37,080 nucleotides of DNA from Bacteroides sp. UBA1317 (lineage in GTDB: Bacteria; Bacteroidota; Bacteroidia; Bacteroidales; Bacteroidaceae), in assembly GCA_002307035.1 (NCBI GenBank), contig DBTL01000161.1, positions 6,232 through 43,311 of the forward strand. Reading direction: 5' to 3'. Position 1 is the stretch's first letter; each line of letters begins with the position of its first letter. The notes beneath the pieces were generated by a model. That model was given only the letters and a program-made list of their open reading frames with translations, was not told the origin of the DNA and made no database searches. Of this stretch, positions 15,426 through 24,900 are shown in pieces. The translations under genes and the position numbers were made by a program.

Positions 15426-18155
15426 ATGAGGACGAAGATACTTTTTTTTCTATTTACTTTTCTATTTGTGCTGCAAGGAATGGCGCAACATATCCCTCTG
15501 CCATCGAAGATGTCACAAGAACATCCTCGGGTACTGACTACTGCCGCCGAACGAAAAGCTACTCTAAAACTACTTCGAGAAGAGCCTTGGGCGAAAGAAA
15601 TACTTATGAAGCTGAAACAGCGTACAGACGTATATGCTGATCGTTCACCGGAATGGCTCACGTCGAGATTACAGATGTATTGGAAGAGCCATGCTACGGA
15701 TGTGTATATAAAAGGAGAATTTTATGATCATGCCGGTGGAGCACCCGCACCCGTACCAACAGTACAATATGTCGGCGCGCGTAGTCATGCAACCAATTAT
15801 GGTCGTCCTAGACTGGAGGATATACAGCCTTATGCTGAAGATGCACGGGGTATGGAATTGCGTAATAATGCTTTGCCTGATAAACCTCTTGAATGGGCTA
15901 GCATAAATAAAACGGGTATGACGATTGCTAGTATCAATGTTGAAATTATGGGTATTGCACGTGATGCTGCTTTCTTGTGGTGGGTTACCGGAGAACAAAA
16001 ATACGCAGATCTTGCCACTCTGGCTTTTGATACGTATATGACGGGTATTTATTATCGTAATGTGCCTAAAGATCTCAATCACGGGCATCAACAAACACTT
16101 GTGGGAATGACTACTTTTGAAGTAATACACGAAGATGCACTCAATGCGTTAGTTCCGCTTTATGATTTTCTCTATGATTATCTGAAAGTTCATAAGGTTG
16201 ATAAAATGAATATTTATTCTGCTGCATTTAAAAAATGGGCAGATAATATCATTGATAATGGAGTGCCACATAATAATTGGAACCTTATTCAGGCGCGTTT
16301 TATTATGGATATTGGGCTTGTACTCGAGGATAATCGTACTTATGCGGATAATAAAGGACGTGAGTACTATTTGGATTGTGTACTTAATCAATCTTCCATT
16401 CGTCAATGGAGTCTTACTCGTCTTGCTGATTATGGCTTTGATGCCCAAACAGGCATCTGGGCAGAATGTCCCGGATACAGCTGTAACGTGGTGGCCGATT
16501 ATGCCAACTTTGCTAATCTGATAGATCGTAACTTGGGCATTGATCTGGTGAAAGAGATTCCTGTGATTGAAAAGTCGGTGGCAACTACTCCTCAATATCT
16601 TTTTCCAAACAGAATGATTTGTGGCTTTGGCGATACTCATCCCGGTTACTTGCGCACCGATTTTTTTGCACGGATGGTTGCTAATGCGCAGTTGCATGGG
16701 AAGAAAGTCCAAGAACGTCGTTTTACTGAAATGCTAAAGCTTTTTAACCCGAAAGCGGATGTGCCGGTTGACGATGCTAAAAATATACGAGTAGATGTGG
16801 CTTCTTTTTTCTCGGATAAACCACTTAAACTCAGTGAAAAGATTTTGGCAGGGAAAATAGAAGACTATGTGACGCCGACTTTTTATGCTCCTAATGTAAG
16901 TTGGTTTGTGCAACGAAATGGTATGAATCCACGTCATAGTCTGATGATTTCGCAAAATGCGAGTGAGGGTAATCACATGCATGCCAATGGCATTTCGATG
17001 GAACTTTATGGCAAAGGTTTTGTGCTCGGCCCGGATGCGGGTATTGGGCTGACACTCTATTCGGGCCTTGATTATCAAGAATACTATGGTCAGTTTCCTT
17101 CACATAACACGGTATGCGTAGATGGCATATCGAGTTACCCCATCATGAAGAGCAATCATTCTTTTGATTTGCGTGGTTGTTATCCTGCTCCCGAACAGAA
17201 AGAAGGTATTTATAAAAGTATTAGCTATAGTGATGTTCGTTTTCGTGAACCGGAAAGTCGTGCTGACCAAACAAGATTGATGAGTATTGTGACTACCGGA
17301 CCAGAAACGGGCTATTATGTAGATATTTTCCGAAGTAGGAAAGAACAAGGTGGAGATAAAATGCACGATTATTTTTATCACAATCTGGGACAAAAGATGA
17401 CGCTGACTACTGCAGATGGCAGTGATCTGAATCTTCAACCTACGGAAGAATTAGCTTTCGCAGGGGGACATCTGTATGCCTATTCTTACATATATGACAA
17501 AAAAGGTGTGGCAACGGATAAGGATGTGAAGGCTACTTTCACCATTGATATGCCCGATGGTGATGATATTTCGATGAATATGTGGATGAAAGGGGAGAAG
17601 GAGAGAGAGGTCTTTACTGCCCTTAGTCCCATGTGTGAGGGATTGAACCGCGCACCCGGTATGCCTTACAGTATAAAAGATCAGCCTACTCTAACCTTTG
17701 TTGCCCGTCAAAAAGGTGAAGCATGGACGCGTCCCTTTGTATCCGTTTTCGAGCCTAGTAGTAAAAATGAACCTTCGAACATTGCATCAGTTAGCTATTT
17801 TGATGCCCAAACTGCGGCAAAGGATTTTGTAGGAATCTGTGTAACCAACAAAAGCGGGCGAACAGATTATATTTTTTCGCAGGCTAATGGCAAGGTAGAA
17901 GCAACCTATAATCAATTCACTGTTCGAGGTACTTACGCTGTAGTAGGAGTCAGTGACAATGGAGATTGCGTTTACTTTCTGGCAAATGGCACTACGCTAA
18001 AATCCGGAGAGGTTGCCATTGAGTCGGAAACAATGTCCAATGTCACAGTGGAGAAAAAGGCAGGTCGTTGGTATGTAACTTCATCTGCACCTTGCAGTCT
18101 TACTATTGGAACAAAAAAATATAAATTGGTTGCATGCGCTTATAAAGCATTGTAA
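15426..18155 (+). CDS. Heparinase II/III-type polysaccharide lyase, secreted
   Basis: A 909-residue protein with signal peptide (cleavage after GMAQ, about residue 21). The N-terminal half (about 30-440) is an alpha/alpha-toroid with lyase-like segments: NNWNLIQARFIMDIG near 282 and AECPGYSCNVVADYANFANL near 345, which supplies a plausible catalytic tyrosine. The C-terminal half (about 490-900) is the heparinase II/III beta-sandwich domain, recognisable by EGNHMHANGISMELYG near 515 and SHNTVCVDG near 558. Such enzymes cleave glycosidic bonds next to uronic acids by beta-elimination, leaving an unsaturated uronyl end. It stands alone between two terminators, upstream of the regulator of the PUL. 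The glycan and exact PL family are not decidable by eye; families with this architecture act on heparin, alginate, hyaluronate, ulvan-like or gellan-like polymers. Confidence 0.82.
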   Translation: MRTKILFFLFTFLFVLQGMAQHIPLPSKMSQEHPRVLTTAAERKATLKLLREEPWAKEILMKLKQRTDVYADRSPEWLTSRLQMYWKSHATDVYIKGEFYDHAGGAPAPVPTVQYVGARSHATNYGRPRLEDIQPYAEDARGMELRNNALPDKPLEWASINKTGMTIASINVEIMGIARDAAFLWWVTGEQKYADLATLAFDTYMTGIYYRNVPKDLNHGHQQTLVGMTTFEVIHEDALNALVPLYDFLYDYLKVHKVDKMNIYSAAFKKWADNIIDNGVPHNNWNLIQARFIMDIGLVLEDNRTYADNKGREYYLDCVLNQSSIRQWSLTRLADYGFDAQTGIWAECPGYSCNVVADYANFANLIDRNLGIDLVKEIPVIEKSVATTPQYLFPNRMICGFGDTHPGYLRTDFFARMVANAQLHGKKVQERRFTEMLKLFNPKADVPVDDAKNIRVDVASFFSDKPLKLSEKILAGKIEDYVTPTFYAPNVSWFVQRNGMNPRHSLMISQNASEGNHMHANGISMELYGKGFVLGPDAGIGLTLYSGLDYQEYYGQFPSHNTVCVDGISSYPIMKSNHSFDLRGCYPAPEQKEGIYKSISYSDVRFREPESRADQTRLMSIVTTGPETGYYVDIFRSRKEQGGDKMHDYFYHNLGQKMTLTTADGSDLNLQPTEELAFAGGHLYAYSYIYDKKGVATDKDVKATFTIDMPDGDDISMNMWMKGEKEREVFTALSPMCEGLNRAPGMPYSIKDQPTLTFVARQKGEAWTRPFVSVFEPSSKNEPSNIASVSYFDAQTAAKDFVGICVTNKSGRTDYIFSQANGKVEATYNQFTVRGTYAVVGVSDNGDCVYFLANGTTLKSGEVAIESETMSNVTVEKKAGRWYVTSSAPCSLTIGTKKYKLVACAYKAL

Positions 18156-18172
18156 CTGAACCATTTACTTTC

Positions 18173-18213
18173 AGTCTGTTATGGGATATATACATCCCTT
18201 GCAGACTTTTTTT
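18173..18213 (+). terminator. Rho-independent terminator after heparinase-type lyase
   Basis: AGTCTG (18173-18178) pairs with CAGACT (18202-18207), with an inner GGGAT/ATCCC stem across a small internal loop, directly followed by seven T residues (18207-18213). It separates the lyase from the regulator gene. Confidence 0.85.
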
Positions 18214-18247
18214 GTCGCATCCTTCTGCTAAACATAGTATTAATCAT

Positions 18248-18255
18248 TATCTTTG
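18248..18255 (+). promoter_or_regulatory. Candidate -7 element of the regulator gene
   Basis: TATCTTTG matches the Bacteroides -7 consensus TAnnTTTG, 52 bases before the regulator start and after the preceding terminator. Only a weak -33-like CTG lies at suitable distance upstream (18225-18227). Confidence 0.45.
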
Positions 18256-18307
18256 CCTTATACTTATGAATTATTGATTTTTCTATCTCTTAAACAGCCG
18301 TTTACTG

Positions 18308-21103
18308 ATGAGAAACACGTTGAAATATAGTTGGTTATTTTTCACTTGTCTACTAACTTGTTCATTGTCTGCAGAGTCTTACACATTTCGCGGGGTGACT
18401 ATGGCGGAAGGACTTTCTGATCTTTTAGTTAATGTGATTTATAAAGATGCGGAAGGGTTTGTATGGCTTGGGACAGATAACTGTCTGGATCGTTTTGATG
18501 GAGTTAAAGTTAAGCATTATCCTTTTGCCAGTGCAGATGTAAAGCGTAAACGTGTGAATGCCATTATCGAAACAAACGATAAGCAATTGTGGGTTGGGAA
18601 CGGTTTGGGCCTTTGGTGTTTAAATAAAGAAACAGAAATGATGGTGCACATTTCTCCTGAAACAATTGATTGTTCGGTGCTATCTTTATTTTTCGATGGT
18701 AAACAAACATTGTATGTAGGTACAGAAAAAGGCCTTTTTATCTATCATTCCGGTCACTTGACCCGTGTGATGCTCGATAAGAATATATTCTCTCCGAGTA
18801 ACCGGATTTATGGTATTTGTTCTGATGGAGTGGGGATGCTTTGGTTGGCTACCGAACAAGGTCTGTTTTCTTACAGCTCTGCGACGGGGAAAACTGTTGG
18901 CTATCATTTTGCTGCTGAAGGAGGGCATTCGTGTATGTTTCGTAATTTGGCACGTATTAAGAATACTTTATATCTAGGCACCTCAGTTTTAGGCATTGTC
19001 AACTTTGATCTGACTACGCATAAATTCATCCGTTCTGTAAATGTAGGCTCCAACATCATTTCGTCTATATCAACTGATGGCAAAGATATGCTTTATGTTT
19101 CTACGGATGGAAATGGGGTACATTTCTTTTCACACAGTAAGAAACAAATAATTCGTTCCTTGCGACATGATTCCAAAGATAAGAGCAGTATTCGCTCCAA
19201 TTCAGTCTATTCTTTGCTAGTAGACAAAGAAGGAATTGTCTGGATTGGTTTTTATCAGGCCGGATTTGATTATAGTCTTTATCAAAGCGGCTTATTTAGT
19301 GTTTACTCTTTTCCTCCATTTTTCGACTCTTTAGATCTGCCTGTTCGTTCTTTCTTCATTCATGGAAAAGAGAAACTTATCGGTACCCGAGACGGACTTT
19401 ATTACATTAATGAGCAAACTAAAACAGTAAAAAGCTTCGTGATGCCAACATTACGTTCAAATCTGATTCTTGCTATTGGTTTCTATAAAGGTGAATTCTA
19501 TATTGGTACTTACGGTGGCGGATTATCGGTCTTCAATCCCTCTACGTTGTCTGTACGTCAATTTACCGAATATCCATCCGAAACCTTTATGAAAGGTCAT
19601 ATTTTTTGTTTTGAAACAGATGCAGTCGGCAATCTATGGATGGGAACCTCCTCGGGAGTCTATTGTTACAATGCTGATAAAAAAGAGATGAAATCTTACA
19701 CCAGTTCCAATTCACAACTCCCTGAAGGAAACGTGTACGAAATCTTTTTTGATTCTACAAGAAAAGGTTGGATTTGTACGGAAACAGGACTTTGCATCTT
19801 CGATCCCTCTTCGGGGGCAATGAAGACCAACATCTTTCCTGAAGGTTTTGTGCATAAAGAGAAGATTCGAACTATTTATGAAGATTCCAGGCATAATTTA
19901 TATTTCTTACCGGACAAGGGGAGTCTGTTTACTACTAATTTATCTATGAGCAGCTTTTATCGTACTCCCATGAATCCTTTGCTACACGGTAATGCTTATA
20001 TGTCGGTGGTGGAAGATGGTATGGGATGGCTCTGGCTAGGTTGTGATGACGGACTGCTGCGTGTGAAGGAAAACAATAAAATTTATTCTAGTTACAACTT
20101 TAGCGATGGCGTTCCGAGTCCTACCTTTACAAACGGAACAGCCTATAAAGATGAAAAAGGAATCCTTTGGTTTGGTAATGCCAAGGGACTTTTGTCTGTA
20201 AATCCGAAACGTTCTGATGAGATATGTAGACATCCATATAAAATAGTCCTGACCGATGTATTAGTAAACGGTATTCCTCTTGATTCGATAGAAAAGCGGG
20301 AATTAGCTGATGATCAGTGTTTATCATTGAAGCATAATCAAAACAATCTGACTTTCAGCTTTGCTAATTTGTCGTATACTGATCCTATAACAATGGTTTA
20401 TGAATATAAATTGGAAGGTTTTGATAAGGAGTGGCATCTAGTCACCGGACAGAATGAAGTGAATTATTACGATTTGTCTCCGAGCAACTATACCTTTAAG
20501 ATTCGTATTCCCGGTAATGAAGAATCTGTTGCCTCCTTAAAAGTAGAGATTGCATTGGTTTATTCTATTTGGTTTTGGCTGTTTACGCTGATGTGTATAC
20601 TGCTGTTAGCCGGAATCTTCTATTATTGGAGGATGAAGAATCGTAATCGTGATTCTCGCGAACCAATAGAACAGTCAACCGAACATCTTCTATTACATCC
20701 GGATAAACCGAATGAAGAAAAGTATAAAGCGAACCGTCTGAGTGATGAAGAGTGCAAGAGTATTTATGAAAAACTGGCTGCTTACATGAACGAACAGAAA
20801 CCATATATCAATCCGGATTTAAAGATTGCTGATTTGGCACATGCTATTGATACTTCTTCTTATTCCTTATCTTACGTGTTTAATCAGTATTTGAATCAGT
20901 CATATTATGACTTCACTAATGAATACCGTATAGCCGAATTCAAAAAACTGGTGAACGATTCGCAATACTCCCGTTACACATTAAGTGCCTTGGCCGAGCT
21001 TTGTGGATTTAGTTCACGAGCTTCTTTTTTCCGTTCTTTTAAGAAAAGTACCGGCATCACTCCCAATGAATACATCCGCAGTATAGGTGCCTCTAATGAA
21101 TAA
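18308..21103 (+). CDS. Membrane-spanning AraC-family sensor-regulator (propeller-Y_Y_Y-HTH, no kinase)
   Basis: A 931-residue protein. After a signal peptide or N-terminal anchor (to about 23) come repeated two-component-regulator-type propeller blades (GFVWLGTDN, LWVGNGLGLW, LYVGTEKGLF, LWMGTSSGV, GWLWLGCDDGLL), forming a periplasmic double propeller to about residue 650. A Y_Y_Y-type Ig-like domain follows (ANLSYTDPITMVYEYKLEGF through YDLSPSNYTFKIRI), then one membrane helix around 750-776 (SIWFWLFTLMCILLLAGIFYY). The cytoplasmic part (about 777-931) holds only an AraC/HTH_18 domain (INPDLKIADLAHAID...LAELCGFSSRASFFRSFKKS). Canonical Bacteroides hybrid two-component regulators are about 1,300-1,400 residues and carry histidine kinase and receiver domains; none is present here. 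Most likely it binds an oligosaccharide outside and switches PUL promoters directly. It is flanked by terminators on both sides. Confidence 0.9.
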   Translation: MRNTLKYSWLFFTCLLTCSLSAESYTFRGVTMAEGLSDLLVNVIYKDAEGFVWLGTDNCLDRFDGVKVKHYPFASADVKRKRVNAIIETNDKQLWVGNGLGLWCLNKETEMMVHISPETIDCSVLSLFFDGKQTLYVGTEKGLFIYHSGHLTRVMLDKNIFSPSNRIYGICSDGVGMLWLATEQGLFSYSSATGKTVGYHFAAEGGHSCMFRNLARIKNTLYLGTSVLGIVNFDLTTHKFIRSVNVGSNIISSISTDGKDMLYVSTDGNGVHFFSHSKKQIIRSLRHDSKDKSSIRSNSVYSLLVDKEGIVWIGFYQAGFDYSLYQSGLFSVYSFPPFFDSLDLPVRSFFIHGKEKLIGTRDGLYYINEQTKTVKSFVMPTLRSNLILAIGFYKGEFYIGTYGGGLSVFNPSTLSVRQFTEYPSETFMKGHIFCFETDAVGNLWMGTSSGVYCYNADKKEMKSYTSSNSQLPEGNVYEIFFDSTRKGWICTETGLCIFDPSSGAMKTNIFPEGFVHKEKIRTIYEDSRHNLYFLPDKGSLFTTNLSMSSFYRTPMNPLLHGNAYMSVVEDGMGWLWLGCDDGLLRVKENNKIYSSYNFSDGVPSPTFTNGTAYKDEKGILWFGNAKGLLSVNPKRSDEICRHPYKIVLTDVLVNGIPLDSIEKRELADDQCLSLKHNQNNLTFSFANLSYTDPITMVYEYKLEGFDKEWHLVTGQNEVNYYDLSPSNYTFKIRIPGNEESVASLKVEIALVYSIWFWLFTLMCILLLAGIFYYWRMKNRNRDSREPIEQSTEHLLLHPDKPNEEKYKANRLSDEECKSIYEKLAAYMNEQKPYINPDLKIADLAHAIDTSSYSLSYVFNQYLNQSYYDFTNEYRIAEFKKLVNDSQYSRYTLSALAELCGFSSRASFFRSFKKSTGITPNEYIRSIGASNE

Positions 21104-21130
21104 CCGCTAGAGAACATATTTTTGTATAGT

Positions 21131-21168
21131 AAGAGTCTTGAATAATAATTTGAGACTCTTGCTTTTTT
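21131..21168 (+). terminator. Rho-independent terminator after the regulator
   Basis: AAGAGTCT (21131-21138) pairs with AGACTCTT (21153-21160), extended by U-G, G-U and two A-U pairs around an A/T loop, followed by GC and six T residues. It ends the regulator transcript. Confidence 0.85.
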
Positions 21169-21251
21169 ATCTATTAATCATTGATAATCAGATTATTATG
21201 TATTATGTAGTCTGGATTAATGCAGTGAGATTTGTTAGTGTCTATTAAATA

Positions 21252-21281
21252 TTGTTTTGCTTTACTACCTCTCTATATTTG
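21252..21281 (+). promoter_or_regulatory. Bacteroides-type promoter of the sigma-SusC-SusD operon
   Basis: TTG at 21252-21254 is followed after exactly 19 bases by TATATTTG (21274-21281), the textbook -33/-7 arrangement for Bacteroides. The expected start point near 21288 leaves a leader of about 27 bases before the sigma factor ATG. It is the best promoter match in the window, and reads as a housekeeping-type promoter driving the alternative sigma gene. Confidence 0.65.
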
Positions 21282-21314
21282 CATTCATAGTTTCGAACCG
21301 AAAAAGATCGTATT

Positions 21315-21833
21315 ATGAAGAACATTTCAAACCCAAGGGAAGAGAGCATTGTTGCCCGTTCATATGAAGAGTACTATCAAACTATTTTGAAGTATATTAC
21401 TTATCGTATCAACCACAAGTATGAAGCTGAAGATTTAGTGCAAGATGTATTTATACGTTTGCTCGATTATAAGCAGATGCTTCGGGAAGATACAGTTAAA
21501 TATTTCCTTTTTACCATTGCCCGTAATATTGTGACCGATTATATTCGTCGTTATTATAAGAAGCAAGAAGTCACTTCATATATGTACGACATTGTGGTTA
21601 CGACTAGCAATGAAACGGAAGAGAATCTTATAGTCCAAGACCTTTTGTCCCTGGAAAGAAATCACCTTCAAACTTTTCCTGCTCAACGCAAAATTATCTA
21701 TTCGCTAAGTCGTTTCGGTGGACAAACAACTGATGATATTTCTGATAAAATGAATCTCAGTCGTCGCACGGTGGAGAATCATCTACTGTTGGGAAGGAAA
21801 TGTATGCGTGCTTATATCAGACAATGTATATAG
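21315..21833 (+). CDS. ECF-type RNA polymerase sigma factor
   Basis: A 172-residue protein with sigma-70 region 2 (about 15-85: YYQTILKYITYRINHKYEAE, then DLVQDVFIRLLDYK and FTIARNIVTDYIRRYYKK, the -10 recognition part) and region 4 (about 118-170: SRFGGQTTDDISDKMNLSRR then TVENHLLLGRKCMRAY, a helix-turn-helix for -35 recognition). Extracytoplasmic-function sigmas in Bacteroides normally pair with a FecR-type anti-sigma gene and a SusC carrying an N-terminal STN domain. Here susC follows directly, with no anti-sigma gene between, and that SusC has no STN domain. It probably directs transcription of susC onward, alone or with the AraC-type regulator upstream. Its own release mechanism is not evident. 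Confidence 0.9.
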   Translation: MKNISNPREESIVARSYEEYYQTILKYITYRINHKYEAEDLVQDVFIRLLDYKQMLREDTVKYFLFTIARNIVTDYIRRYYKKQEVTSYMYDIVVTTSNETEENLIVQDLLSLERNHLQTFPAQRKIIYSLSRFGGQTTDDISDKMNLSRRTVENHLLLGRKCMRAYIRQCI

Positions 21834-21935
21834 ACTTTATTAACTCTAAACATAAAAACAGCCTATGAGAATTTCTCAATTACGAGCAGCCTTAAAATAC
21901 TGCATGATTTATCATAATGAAGTTAACAATAACCT

Positions 21936-21943
21936 TATTTTTG
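21936..21943 (+). promoter_or_regulatory. Possible secondary promoter element before susC
   Basis: TATTTTTG fits TAnnTTTG and lies 23 bases before the susC ATG. No -33 TTG is present at proper spacing, so it may be fortuitous or rely on an activator or the ECF sigma. A short palindrome, GAGAATTTCTC (21867-21877), lies about 60 bases upstream of it. Confidence 0.3.
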
Positions 21944-21965
21944 TTCAATCTTAAATATTAATTTT

Positions 21966-24900
21966 ATGAGACTATTAAAAACAATTCTTACATGCTTGTT
22001 GATGTTTGTTTCGTTAACAGCATTGGCCCAGCGAAAAATTAATGGGCATGTTTCTGACGCTTCGGGTGAACCGATAATTGGTGCCAGTGTGTTGGTCAAA
22101 GGAACATCAAATGGTACTATTACCGATATCGACGGTCATTTTTCGTTGAATGTTGATAAAGGAACGTTAGTTATTTCTTATATCGGGTATAAAACACAAG
22201 AACTTTCCATTGCGGGAAATAACTCTTTCAAAGTAATACTAAAAGAAGATACGGAACTTTTAGATGAGGTTGTGGTAGTGGGTTATGGCTCTCAAAAGAA
22301 AGAGACTTTAACAGGTGCTATTACGGTGGTTACTGATAAAATGTTAAAGGGAAAAGGTTCATTGTCTTCTCCTTTACAAGCTCTGCAAGGACAGGTTCCT
22401 GGAGTAACTATTACCCGTAATTCTTCAGCTCCGGGTGACGAAAGCTGGGGAATGAAATTACGTGGTTCTGTTTCTGCTAACACTGCTGATCCTTTGGTTA
22501 TTATTGATGGGGTAGCATATGAAAGTACAAACGCTCTTCGCAATATCAATCCTTCTGATATTGCATCTATTAATTTCTTGAAAGATGCTTCCGCTGCTAT
22601 TTATGGTTCTCGCGCTGCCGGAGGAGTCGTTTTAATTACGACCAAACAGGCGAAGGAGGGCAAAGCTAAAATAGAATATAATGCTTCATACACTTACAAA
22701 AAAGTTGGTTTACAGCCGGAACTGATGTCATTGAAGGAGTGGGCCAATGCTGTAATTCAGGCTCGTACTAATGATGGCTATACAGATAGCGATACTTGGA
22801 TGCAATACGCTAAGTTAGCTTTGGCTAATGAAGGGCATTATATTGATCTAAACAATAGTAGCAATCCTTTTACTTCAGCATTTACTGATGTTAAAGATTT
22901 CGTGTTTATGGATACTAATTGGAGCGATATTTTGTTTGGTAATAGCAGTTCTACTCAACACGATTTAGCTATTTCTGGTGGGACAGAAAAGAATTTGTAT
23001 CGTTTGTCTTTCGGTTATCTGTACGATGGAAGTAATTTAAAATGGGGTAACAACAATAACCAACGTTATAATTTTCGTTTGACTAATAAGTTGCAGGTGA
23101 CAGATAGGTTTAAAGTAGAATCTGTTGTTGCTTACAACCGCCAGAATCAAGTTGCTCCCTCAAGGATAGGAGAGACATTGACAGGTAGCTATCCGCAACC
23201 TGGTTTACCGGCTTCTACCATTGATGGAAAACCTTATTCATGGGGTACTTGGATGTCACCTATTTGGTATGCTGAACTTGGCGGAGATAATAAACTAAAA
23301 GTTTCTGAAGTAAATATAAGTGAAAAATTGACTCTTAACCTCTTGAAGAATTTGGATTTAGTTTCAGACTTGGGTTATAACACTTCTTCTGCAACGCGCG
23401 ATACAAAGAAAATGGCAGTTACCTCATATAATTATGCAGGTACTCAAGTAAACTCAACTCCAACTGTTTCAAAACAATCAGAATCGTCTTATTCAAAAAC
23501 GAGTTCGAGTAGAAATTTCTATTCAATGTCGGCTTATCTGAATTATAAAAAGAATATTGAGAACATTCACGATTTGAGTGCGATGTTAGGTACTCAATAC
23601 GAATTGACAGAATATGATTATTATGGTGTTTCTGTTAAGGATATTCAGAACTCTTTAGAGTCTGTAAATGGAGCTGGAACTGTTTCATTAACAGATAATA
23701 AAGGTACAAAGTGGCATGAAGCTATATTATCCTATTTTTCTCGTTTGAATTATAGTTATAAGTCGAAGTATCTTGCAGAAGTTAACATGCGTTATGATGG
23801 CTCTTCTAAATTTGAAACTGGTCGTTGGGCATTCTTTTATGGGTTATCTGCTGGTTGGCGTATCTCGGAAGAAGGCTTCATGAAAAAGTATGATTGGCTG
23901 GATGAGCTGAAACTTCGTCTTTCATATGGCGTAGTTGGTAATCAAAGTGGCATTGATCGTTATGAAGGAGCACAGTATTACAACTTTAAATCGCAAAGTG
24001 GTGCTTTGTTGGGTTCGGAAAAAGCAACAATAATTGATACTAATGGAAAAATTGCTTCGCTTGGACGTGAATGGGAACGTATTAATAACTATAATATCGG
24101 CTTAGACTTCAGTGTATTGACTGGACGTTTGTCCGGAACATTGGAGGTGTATATGAAGAAGAATGATAACATGTTGATAACAGTTTCTTATCCTGGTATT
24201 TTAGGCGATAACGCAGGTTATTCTAACGATGGTAAATTTGAAGCGAAAGGTTACGAAGGGCAGTTAAATTGGTCAGATAAAATTGGTAGTGTGGTGTATC
24301 ATGTCGGTGGTTCATTCTCTTATAATACTAACAAATTAACCGATATAGGTGGAACTAATGTTTTGAGTTCTGGATTTAAAGACAAACAACAAGGCTATCC
24401 TTTGAACAGTATTTTTGGTCTTCGTTATACAGGAAAGATACAGAACGAAGAACAGCGAACGAAATACCTTTACCGCTTTTTATCAGGTAATACTATCGGC
24501 TTGACCAATGACATTCGTTTAGGGGACAACATGTTTGAAGATGCAAATGATGATGGGAAGCTGGACTATAATGATTACGTATATTTAGGTACAGACGATC
24601 CGAAGATTTCTTATTCTTTCAATTTGGGCATGGAGTGGAATAATTTTGATTTATCTGTTGTTTTCCAAGGTGTGGCAAAGCGTAGTATTTTCCGTACAGG
24701 GGATAACAATGGTAATGAAATATGGCGTATTCCTATGAAGGCTGTTTATTTGAATACATCGAATCAATCTGTTGGAAATACTTGGAATCAAGAGAATATG
24801 AACGCATTTTATCCTTCTTATACGAATAATGGGACTATTAATAACTATAACTATCAGGCTTCTTCTTGGTCGGTTGAGGACGGTTCTTATATTCGTCTCA

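Noticed and set aside
16149..17438. Minus-strand frames of 112-187 codons opposite the heparinase-type lyase gene
   Set aside because: Antisense shadows; the plus-strand lyase domains cover the same bases without interruption.
21865..21954. 29-codon frame between the sigma factor and susC (MRISQLRAALKYCMIYHNEV...)
   Set aside because: Short, no similarity to anything else in the window, overlaps a promoter-like element; likely chance.
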